Assembly (NCBI GenBank): GCA_003646995.1
Contig: QMLZ01000045.1
Span: 1 to 16,007 of the forward strand
From: Deltaproteobacteria bacterium
GTDB lineage: Bacteria; Desulfobacterota; DSM-4660; Desulfatiglandales; Desulfatiglandaceae
DNA length: 16,007 nucleotides
Direction of reading: 5' to 3'
Under the pieces are notes generated by a model. The model was not told the origin of the DNA and made no database searches. It saw only the letters and a program-made list of their open reading frames with translations. The position numbers and the translations under genes are program-made. This document shows positions 8,204 to 14,513 of the stretch, piece after piece (position 1 is the first letter of the stretch; every line of letters starts with the position of its first letter).

Positions 8204-10162
8204 ATGGCAAACAGCCCCAAGATCTTGATTGTGGATGACGAGCCTCGGATGTGCGAGAGCATCAGGCTGCTGTTAAGCGGACGGGGCTATGACATCTTCA
8301 CAGCAAACTCCGGAAAAGAAGCCATGGAGCTGATTGGTGCCAGGCAGTTTGATCTGGCACTCTTGGACATAGTCATCTCTGACATGGACGGTCATCAGCT
8401 CATGGACCACATTACCCGTGCCAGCCCTGACACACTCATCGTGGTCATAACCGGACATGCGTCCCTGGATTCAGCGGTTAATGCTTTGAGGAGAGGGGCT
8501 TATGACTACCTTAGGAAACCTTTTGAATACGAGGAGCTACTTAAGACTGTTCAAAATGCTCTAGATCAAAAACAACTGAGATGTGAAAAGGAAATAATAA
8601 ACGGGAAACTGGAGGTGACCGAGGAACGATATCGCTACCTAGTGGAAAACTCCCCCGATATAATTTATACCCTTGATAGTGAGGGCAATTTTACATTCAT
8701 CAGTGATGCAGTGGAACGCCTCCTTGGGTACAAACCTGAAGACCTGGTGGGCAAACATTACTCCACAATCATACACGAAGATGACCTGGAAAAGGCAAAA
8801 TGGTTCTTCAACGAAAGAAGAACAGGGGAAAGGGCTACAAGTGGCATAGAACTCAGGCTGAAAGCCCATGGCTCTGATGAGAGCTTCCGCACCTGCGATG
8901 TGCATCATCTGACGGTTGAACTTAAAACTACTGGCATGTATGACAAGCCGGTGGACGATCCCCAGAAAAAATACTTGGGCACACACGGGGTTGCACGGGA
9001 TGTTAGCGATAGAAAACGACTTGAGGCACAGCTCCAACAAGCTCAAAAAATGGAGGCAATAGGAACACTGGCAGGTGGCATCGCACATGACTTCAATAAT
9101 CTCCTTATGGCGATCCAGGGCTATACATCACTGATGCTCCTTAATACAGATCCGTCTCACCCCCATTATGAAAAACTCAAGAGCATAGAGAAATACGTAC
9201 AAAGTGGGGCCGAGCTTACCAAGCAGCTCCTAGGCTTTGCCAGGGGTGGAAAGTACGACGTAAAACCCATAAATCTAAACACCTTGCTCCACCAGAGTTC
9301 TCAGATGTTCGGCCGGACCAAGAAAGAAATCGTTATCCATGAAAACTACGATGAGGACCTCTGGTTTGTCGAGGCGGACCAAGGACAGCTTGAACAGGTG
9401 TTTTTGAACCTTTACGTCAACGCATGGCAGGCAATGCCTGGTGGTGGTGAGCTTTTCCTTGAGACCAGCAATGTTACGCTTGATGAACTCTCCATGCGGC
9501 CCTATAACATCCCTCCTGGCCGATATGTGAAAATAAGGGTAAGGGATACCGGCGTGGGCATGGATGAGAAAACCCGGCAGCGCATATTTGAACCGTTCTT
9601 TACCACTAAGAAAATGGGCCGCGGCACTGGTCTTGGGCTCGCCTCTGTGTATGGCATAATCAAGAACCACAATGGAATCATTGAGGTGGCCAGCAAAAAA
9701 GGTGAGGGCACAACTTTCGAGATCTATTTACCCGCCTCCAAGAAAAAGGTACAGGGAAAGGCGCCCGAACAGGAAGAGCTCATAAAGGGCCCTGGCACAG
9801 TACTCCTTGTGGATGACGAGGATATGATAATAGAAGTTGGCTCAGAGATTTTGAAGGCGCTTGGCTACCAAGTCTTTGCAGCAAAAAGCGGTGGTGAGGC
9901 CATTGAGATTTATGAAAAACACAAGGAAGACATAGACGTAGTTATTCTGGACATGATCATGCCTGGCATGGGAGGCGGTGAAACCTATGATCACCTGAAA
10001 GAGCTTGATCCCACAGTAAAGGTATTGCTCTCCAGCGGATATAGTATTGACGGAGAAGCCAGTGAAATATTGGACCGCGGATGCAATGGTTTCATCCAGA
10101 AGCCTTTTAACATAAGGGCCTTGTCCCAAAAGCTCAGAGAAATCCTGAACGGCAAGAACTAG
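8204..10162 (+). CDS. Hybrid histidine kinase, REC-PAS-HisKA-HATPase-REC
   Basis: This 652-residue soluble protein has a receiver at each end. REC1 (about 5-125) has the acidic pair D11-D12, phospho-acceptor Asp55, Thr83 and Lys105. A PAS domain spans about 142-270 (ERYRYLVENSPDIIYTLD through GVARDVSDRKRLEAQ). The kinase has His295 in GGIAHDFNNLLMAI, an N-box around N402-N406, G1 DTGVGMDE (448-455), the F-box FFTTKK and G2 GTGLGL (474-479). REC2 (about 531-648) has D537-D538, Asp583, Ser610 and Lys633. All phosphotransfer residues are present, so an active phosphorelay is plausible. REC1 may receive phosphate from the upstream HDOD kinase (inference from order and 16-bp spacing). There is no HPt or DNA-binding domain, so the output is outside the window. 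A weak hairpin follows the gene. Confidence 0.93.
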   Translation: MANSPKILIVDDEPRMCESIRLLLSGRGYDIFTANSGKEAMELIGARQFDLALLDIVISDMDGHQLMDHITRASPDTLIVVITGHASLDSAVNALRRGAYDYLRKPFEYEELLKTVQNALDQKQLRCEKEIINGKLEVTEERYRYLVENSPDIIYTLDSEGNFTFISDAVERLLGYKPEDLVGKHYSTIIHEDDLEKAKWFFNERRTGERATSGIELRLKAHGSDESFRTCDVHHLTVELKTTGMYDKPVDDPQKKYLGTHGVARDVSDRKRLEAQLQQAQKMEAIGTLAGGIAHDFNNLLMAIQGYTSLMLLNTDPSHPHYEKLKSIEKYVQSGAELTKQLLGFARGGKYDVKPINLNTLLHQSSQMFGRTKKEIVIHENYDEDLWFVEADQGQLEQVFLNLYVNAWQAMPGGGELFLETSNVTLDELSMRPYNIPPGRYVKIRVRDTGVGMDEKTRQRIFEPFFTTKKMGRGTGLGLASVYGIIKNHNGIIEVASKKGEGTTFEIYLPASKKKVQGKAPEQEELIKGPGTVLLVDDEDMIIEVGSEILKALGYQVFAAKSGGEAIEIYEKHKEDIDVVILDMIMPGMGGGETYDHLKELDPTVKVLLSSGYSIDGEASEILDRGCNGFIQKPFNIRALSQKLREILNGKN

Positions 10163-10196
10163 GCCTAACCCCATCCTCAACTAATCGTATATCTAC

Positions 10197-10230
10197 GCTT
10201 GGGGTCTCCAAGCAAGGCGGCCAACCTTTT
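10197..10230 (+). terminator. Weak hairpin after the kinase operon
   Basis: GCTTGG (10197-10202) pairs with CCAAGC (10208-10213) around a 5-base loop. A second small hairpin (AAGG/CCTT, 10214-10228) ends in TTTT. There is no T-run directly after the first stem, so termination here is only possible. Confidence 0.3.
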
Positions 10231-10246
10231 CCTGTTGACTTGGGTA

Positions 10247-10267
10247 GGCAAAAATGATTTTTTTGCC
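10247..10267. repeat. Inverted repeat with A-run/T-run arms
   Basis: GGCAAAAA (10247-10254) and TTTTTGCC (10260-10267) form a perfect 8-bp dyad around TGATT, within the 166-bp gap before the YjbQ gene. It may be an operator or part of an A/T-rich terminator. The rest of the gap holds only a weak promoter-like pair (TTGTAC at 10275, TATACA at 10297, spacer 16). Confidence 0.4.
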
Positions 10268-10315
10268 CGTACTGTTGTACCGTTCAGGGCATTCACTATA
10301 CAAAAGGGGCCGCTT

Positions 10316-10321
10316 AGGAGG
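10316..10321 (+). promoter_or_regulatory. Ribosome binding site of the YjbQ gene
   Basis: AGGAGG lies 7 bases before the ATG at 10329. It rejects the longer frame from 10254, whose extra 25 residues have no family character. Confidence 0.85.
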
Positions 10322-10328
10322 CAAGCCG

Positions 10329-10745
10329 ATGAGAAGCTATAGAAAAGAGCTATGGTTCAACGTGCCTACCCGGATGGCATTCATAAATATTACCCCGGAA
10401 GTAGAAGCGGCTGTCCGGGAAAGCGGCATAAGAGAAGGCTTGGTGCTTTGCAATGCCATGCACATTACTGCATCGGTGTTCATCAACGACGACGAGCCCG
10501 GGCTGCACCACGACTACGAGGTCTGGCTCGAAAAGCTAGCACCGCATGAGCCTGTTTCCCAATACCGCCACAACGTGGGCGAGGATAATGCAGACGCCCA
10601 CATGAAGCGGCAGATAATGGGTAGAGAGGTCGTGGTGGCCATCACCGAGGGTAGGCTCGACCTGGGCCCATGGGAACAAATATTTTACGGCGAGTTTGAC
10701 GGCAGACGCAAAAAGAGGGTTCTTATAAAGATCATTGGTGAGTAG
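10329..10745 (+). CDS. YjbQ family protein (UPF0047; secondary thiamine-phosphate synthase-like)
   Basis: This small cytoplasmic protein of 138 residues has the usual length of the YjbQ/UPF0047 family. Members form compact trimers, and an E. coli member has weak thiamine-phosphate synthase activity; the physiological role is not settled. Visible family features are the His45 region ([13 protein letters not shown], a variant of the common HTTA), D62, the YRHN segment with His81, [10 protein letters not shown] with His91, [12 protein letters not shown] (107-118) and [10 protein letters not shown] (122-131). The conserved histidines and acidic residues that would form the active or metal site are retained. 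An AGGAGG fixes the start. Its stop is 1 base before the ATG of the following RACo-like ATPase, so the two are probably translationally coupled. I would not infer a thiamine role from this context. Confidence 0.9.
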   Translation: MRSYRKELWFNVPTRMAFINITPEVEAAVRESGIREGLVLCNAMHITASVFINDDEPGLHHDYEVWLEKLAPHEPVSQYRHNVGEDNADAHMKRQIMGREVVVAITEGRLDLGPWEQIFYGEFDGRRKKRVLIKIIGE

Positions 10746-10746
10746 T

Positions 10747-12318
10747 ATGGACGCAGATACTGGTTCGCACGAACGATCTCCGTGGCTGAGGAAAATTCAT
10801 GTCAAGATGACTAAGCCCTCACTAAGGGACAACACCGCAGATGCAGACCGCTTGACCCGGGCTTTGGAAAAGGGACTGCAAGATAAAACTGTCCGCATTC
10901 CCTATTCACTTCTCAGTGATATTCCGCGTAGGTTAAGGGAATTGCAGTATGATTGCATGGTAGCAGTTTATGAAGATTTTGGGTCGTGGAAGGCCATAGA
11001 TTTGTTCGCACCTGATTCCAAGAATCTGGCCCACGGCGTGGCCTTAGACTTGGGCACTTCCACCCTTGTAATGCGAATCGTAGAGGTTGAAACAGGCAGG
11101 CCGGTCAAAGAAATTTCTTTCCATAATCCCCAAACACAAATCGGCACTGATATCCTTAGTAGAATTCATTATGCTTCCGACCCCGAAGGTCTGAATAAAC
11201 TCCAAGAGATGCTCATTCGCAAAATAAACCAAGAACTCTCAGGACTGGCTTGCACCCTTGGCCTCAAACCAGATGATATATTGGGTCTTACTGTGGCAGG
11301 CAACACCACAATGACCCACCTATTCCTAGGACTGGATCCGTACTGGATCTGCAGGGAACCGTATATCCCTGTTGTAAACAAGCCCGAACCCGTAACAGCA
11401 GCAGACCTTGGCCTCAACATCAACCCCAGGGCCCCCGTAATCGCATTGCCTAATGTAGGCAGCTATTTTGGGGGAGACCTCATTGCGGGCATTCTCGCTT
11501 CCGGAATGAACCACATGGATGACATCTGCCTTCTCGTGGATGTTGGAACCAACGCTGAGGTTGTTCTGGGCAATAGGGACTGGTTAATGGGTTGCGCGGG
11601 GGCCGCGGGGCCTGCCCTTGAAGGTGGGGTTGCCTCCATGGGAATGATGGCTGGCCCCGGGGTGATTGACAAAGTGCGAATCGACCCTCAAACAGGGCAA
11701 GTGGAGTACCACACCATTGACGAGCTACCCCCGGTGGGCATTTGCGGATCAGGCCTCATAGACCTGGTGGCCCAATTATTCCTGGCAGGAATGATTGATT
11801 TGAGAGGCAAGTTTGTGACCGCCAAGTGTAAGGACCGGCTCCTTGAAATCGATGGGATCAAGCATTTTATAGTGGTCCCGGCTGATGAATCGGCCATTGC
11901 CAAGCCCCTTACCTTAAGCCAGCCCGACATTGACTCTCTCATTAGGTCAAAGGCTGCCATGTACACGATTCTCACGACCATCACCAAGACCGTGGACATA
12001 GATATCCGCGATGTAAGCAAGTTCTTCATTGCGGGGACTTTCGGTTCTTACATTGATCCGCGTTCTGCAATCACCATAGGGATGATACCCGATTTACCAC
12101 TGGAAAAATACGTACCACTGGGAAACACATCACTTGAAGGCGCGACTAAGGTCTTAATCTCACGGGAGGCAAGAGAGGAATGCTATGAAATAAGGGATAA
12201 AATTACCTACCTTGAGCTTAACGTAAATCAAGAATTCATGAACCTGTTCAGTGCAGCCAAATTTATCCCGCATACAGACAAAAGCCTCTTCCCATCTGTT
12301 AAGCCTGATGCCCCCTAA
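10747..12318 (+). CDS. RACo/DUF4445-family ASKHA ATPase lacking the N-terminal [2Fe-2S] domain
   Basis: RACo-type proteins use ATP to drive reductive activation of corrinoid proteins; they normally have an N-terminal [2Fe-2S] ferredoxin domain, a linker, a middle domain and a C-terminal ASKHA ATPase. This 523-residue protein starts at the linker (KPSLRDNTADADRLTRALEK, 23-42) and continues with the middle domain. ATPase motifs are ALDLGTST (99-106), VAGNTTMTH (183-191), LLVDVGTNAEVVLG (262-275), GICGSGLIDL (331-340) and FIAGTFGSYID (427-437). The first 69 residues contain no cysteine, so no cluster can form there, and there is no C-terminal CxxC ferredoxin as in RamA. The frame can start at TTG 10735 or GTG 10738 with the same conclusion; the ATG at 10747 has GGTGAG 4 bases upstream. 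It follows the YjbQ gene after 1 base. Its substrate is unknown. Confidence 0.82.
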   Translation: MDADTGSHERSPWLRKIHVKMTKPSLRDNTADADRLTRALEKGLQDKTVRIPYSLLSDIPRRLRELQYDCMVAVYEDFGSWKAIDLFAPDSKNLAHGVALDLGTSTLVMRIVEVETGRPVKEISFHNPQTQIGTDILSRIHYASDPEGLNKLQEMLIRKINQELSGLACTLGLKPDDILGLTVAGNTTMTHLFLGLDPYWICREPYIPVVNKPEPVTAADLGLNINPRAPVIALPNVGSYFGGDLIAGILASGMNHMDDICLLVDVGTNAEVVLGNRDWLMGCAGAAGPALEGGVASMGMMAGPGVIDKVRIDPQTGQVEYHTIDELPPVGICGSGLIDLVAQLFLAGMIDLRGKFVTAKCKDRLLEIDGIKHFIVVPADESAIAKPLTLSQPDIDSLIRSKAAMYTILTTITKTVDIDIRDVSKFFIAGTFGSYIDPRSAITIGMIPDLPLEKYVPLGNTSLEGATKVLISREAREECYEIRDKITYLELNVNQEFMNLFSAAKFIPHTDKSLFPSVKPDAP

Positions 12319-12497
12319 GTTGTACTTTTTGGTTACTTATTGACAAGGCGCTGATTTGCCTTTTAGAATGCTTATCTGGCGCCTGGTGCTCCGTTTTTGT
12401 TGGATACCATTTTGTTGATAAATCAAGGTCAACCAGGTGCAAATAATCCGTGTAATACTTGTTTCAGCACCACAGACAATAATTGAGAGGTGAAATA
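12319..12497 (+). other. Leader region of the DUF2333-hypABF operon
   Basis: This 179-bp gap holds a strong promoter and an untranslated leader of about 120 bases. In the leader, TGGTGCT (12384-12390) is exactly complementary to AGCACCA (12466-12472), and GTTGA (12414-12418) to TCAAC (12429-12433), nested inside. No terminator for the preceding ATPase gene and no known riboswitch was recognised. Confidence 0.5.
12340..12369 (+). promoter_or_regulatory. Strong sigma70-type promoter for DUF2333-hypABF
   Basis: A perfect TTGACA (12340-12345) is followed after 18 bases by TAGAAT (12364-12369, 5 of 6 matches). It lies 22 bp past the stop of the RACo-like gene and about 130 bp before the DUF2333-type gene. 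It is the best promoter match in the window. Confidence 0.7.
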
Positions 12498-13457
12498 ATG
12501 AAGCAGAACAAAAGGGAAGACCGTGGCTCAAAGAAGGCTAAGGCTGTTTTGGTTGCGGTGATAATCTTAGCTCTCGGCATCTTTATTCTGGTGGATATGG
12601 CCATAAACTCAGTGAAGCCAAAATCTTTAACTATTACTAATTACGACAAGAATGTCAAAGGCTCTGCCTTCGTCAGGACCAACCAGGCATTGATTGCCCA
12701 AATGCTTGACAACTGGATGCCCAATGATATCTTCTGGCCCACAGTGCTGTTGGACAATATTCCCAATTTCCAACTGGGTGAACTGGAGGTGGTGCGTTAT
12801 AATGTTAGGGTTCTGCGGGACAACCTCTCACGCATGAGAACCACTGATAAGCTAGATCCATTCGTGGAAAAGGCATTTACTGCTCTTGCTAACGATCCCT
12901 TCAAGTGGTGGTTTCCGTCGGCGGAAAGCAAATGGAAAGAGGCTTACAACAACCTGGAAAAATATTACCAGCGTCTACAAAAGGGTGAATCATCCTTTTA
13001 TCCGCGAGCAGACAATCTAATAGAACTACTCAGCCAATATGCTTCCCTAATGGGGGGTGTAAATACTAGACTGATTCACGCACCGCATGACATCCGGGAG
13101 GTGTTGGCCCTAGAGAAGGAAGAAGGGAAAGAGAGCTCGAGGGAATTGGTGGAGGTAAACATCCCTTGGTACAAGATTGACGACAATTTCTATTACGCCC
13201 AGGGTGTCGCATACGCCCTAAATGAGTCTTTCAAAGCCATTCGCGTGGACTTCATTAATGTGCTTGTTGACAAAAACTCACTTATCTTGGTGGACAAGAT
13301 TATTGAAGATCTAAACCGGTGCAATTTTGAGCCACTGATTGTTTTCAACGGGGACCCTGGTAGCATCTTTGCAAATCATTCTTTGAATCTATCGGGCATT
13401 TTCAACGACGCAAGGCAAAAGGTAAATTCCTTGATAGTGGCGTTAAGAGAAGGATAG
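12498..13457 (+). CDS. DUF2333-type membrane-anchored protein
   Basis: This is a 319-residue protein of unknown function. The N-terminus is short and basic, followed by one hydrophobic helix (about 16-36, AVLVAVIILALGIFILVDMA). This suggests an inner-membrane anchor with the remaining 280 residues in the periplasm. The segment NDIFWPTVLLDNIPNFQLGE (about 76-95), followed by LEVVRY and RVLRDNLSR, is what I recognise as DUF2333, a family of uncharacterised proteobacterial proteins. It has very few cysteines and no visible catalytic motif. GAGGTG 5 bases upstream supports the ATG at 12498. It is the first gene after a near-consensus promoter and lies 14 bp before hypA, so it is likely co-transcribed with hydrogenase maturation genes. 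Whether it acts with them is unknown. Confidence 0.72.
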   Translation: MKQNKREDRGSKKAKAVLVAVIILALGIFILVDMAINSVKPKSLTITNYDKNVKGSAFVRTNQALIAQMLDNWMPNDIFWPTVLLDNIPNFQLGELEVVRYNVRVLRDNLSRMRTTDKLDPFVEKAFTALANDPFKWWFPSAESKWKEAYNNLEKYYQRLQKGESSFYPRADNLIELLSQYASLMGGVNTRLIHAPHDIREVLALEKEEGKESSRELVEVNIPWYKIDDNFYYAQGVAYALNESFKAIRVDFINVLVDKNSLILVDKIIEDLNRCNFEPLIVFNGDPGSIFANHSLNLSGIFNDARQKVNSLIVALREG

Positions 13458-13471
13458 GACGGAGGGTCTAA

Positions 13472-13813
13472 ATGCACGAGATGTCCATTGCCCAAAGCCT
13501 TTTGGAAATCATACGGGAAGAAATGGCCAAACACGACGCAAAGGTTCTACGCTCGGTCCGGCTTCACATTGGCCAGCTGACCGCGATTGTTCCCGAGTCC
13601 CTTTCATTCTGCTTTGAGATAATGACCAACGGTACGGAGTTGGAGGGAGCAAAACTGGTGATGGAGGTTATCCCCTTAGTGGGATATTGCGAAAGCTGCA
13701 AGAAAGAGTTTGAGATAGAAGATTACGCCTTTGCCTGTCCTTACTGTCAAAGTACGGATATCAAGACGATCTCAGGCGACGAGTTGTCCATCGTGGAAAT
13801 GGAGGTTGAATAG
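13472..13813 (+). CDS. hypA: Hydrogenase nickel incorporation protein HypA
   Basis: HypA is a small cytoplasmic metallochaperone that, with HypB, delivers Ni2+ to the large subunit of [NiFe] hydrogenase. The 113-residue product has the family length. The N-terminal MHEMSIA places His2 and Glu3, the nickel site. The structural zinc site is formed by two CxxC pairs, C73/C76 and C89/C92. GGAGGG lies 5 bases upstream of the ATG. It follows the DUF2333-type gene by 14 bp and precedes hypB by 25 bp, so the genes form one transcription unit. The close homologue HybF cannot be excluded, but the hypABF order favours HypA. Confidence 0.97.
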   Translation: MHEMSIAQSLLEIIREEMAKHDAKVLRSVRLHIGQLTAIVPESLSFCFEIMTNGTELEGAKLVMEVIPLVGYCESCKKEFEIEDYAFACPYCQSTDIKTISGDELSIVEMEVE

Positions 13814-13825
13814 AAATTCATTTAT

Positions 13826-13830
13826 GGAGG
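13826..13830 (+). promoter_or_regulatory. Ribosome binding site of hypB
   Basis: GGAGG lies 8 bases before the ATG at 13839. An in-frame ATG at 13824 overlaps this site and is therefore a poor start candidate. Confidence 0.75.
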
Positions 13831-13838
13831 AAAGAGGT

Positions 13839-14513
13839 ATGAAGGTCTCAGTAGTAAAAAACATTTTGGAGGCAAATGAAAGAATCGCACAGCAGAACCG
13901 TGCCCTATTCGACGAAAAGGGCTTGACGGTGATGAACCTAATGAGTTCTCCCGGTGCTGGAAAAACCACGTTACTTGAAAAAACCATAGACGCGCTTAAG
14001 GACCACCTTCGCCTTGGTGTGATCGAAGGTGACATACAGTCCTCCCAAGACGCGGAAAGAATCGCCAGCAAAGGGATCCCGGTGGTCCAGATCAATACCG
14101 GAGGAGCCTGCCATTTGGACGGTAATATGATCAGGGATACCTTTGGGGAATTTGATTTTGATAGCCTGGATCTTCTCGTTGTTGAAAACGTTGGGAACCT
14201 GGTTTGTCCCGCTGAATTCAAGGTGGGCGAAGACTTCAAGGCCATGATATTAAGCGTGACCGAAGGCGATGACAAGCCGTCCAAATATCCCCTGATGTTT
14301 CACGAATCGAGCGTCTTACTTATAAACAAAATAGACCTTCTGCCATACGTGGATTGCAGTATTGAGAAGGTCAAAGAAGAGGCGCTGAAGATTAATCCTC
14401 ACCTAACCATTTTTGAAATCTCCTGCAAAACCAATGAGGGACTCACACAGTGGTTTGATTGGCTGAGGCAATTCGTGGAACACAGAAAGGCATCCCTGGC
14501 TGGTAATGCTTAA
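13839..14513 (+). CDS. hypB: Hydrogenase nickel incorporation GTPase HypB
   Basis: HypB is a SIMIBI-class GTPase that hydrolyses GTP during nickel transfer to [NiFe] hydrogenase. The product is 224 residues. It has the P-loop SSPGAGKTT (36-44), the switch region EGDIQSSQD (63-71), the metal-site residues C91-H92 in TGGACHLDG and C123 in VGNLVCP, the guanine-specificity motif NKID (163-166) and SCKT (195-198). It lacks both the N-terminal CxxCGC nickel site of E. coli HypB and the histidine-rich storage stretch of rhizobial HypB, so it is a minimal form relying on the G-domain site and HypA. The longer open frame back to 13731 overlaps hypA and is not family-like. Its stop overlaps the hypF start by 8 bp, suggesting translational coupling. 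Confidence 0.97.
   Translation: MKVSVVKNILEANERIAQQNRALFDEKGLTVMNLMSSPGAGKTTLLEKTIDALKDHLRLGVIEGDIQSSQDAERIASKGIPVVQINTGGACHLDGNMIRDTFGEFDFDSLDLLVVENVGNLVCPAEFKVGEDFKAMILSVTEGDDKPSKYPLMFHESSVLLINKIDLLPYVDCSIEKVKEEALKINPHLTIFEISCKTNEGLTQWFDWLRQFVEHRKASLAGNA

Noticed and set aside
10747..12318. RamA-like activator with C-terminal ferredoxin
   Set aside because: No CxxC clusters occur near the C-terminus, which ends soon after the ASKHA adenosine motif; the RACo-type linker and middle region fit better.
12415..12426. FNR-like dyad TTGAT-AA-ATCAA in the hyp operon leader
   Set aside because: FNR/CRP-type sites need a 4-base spacer (TTGATNNNNATCAA); here it is 2, and the site is downstream of the predicted transcription start.
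13772..14284. Minus-strand open frame of 170 codons opposite hypA/hypB
   Set aside because: Covers the conserved GTPase motifs of hypB in antisense; composition is rich in serine and proline as in shadow frames.
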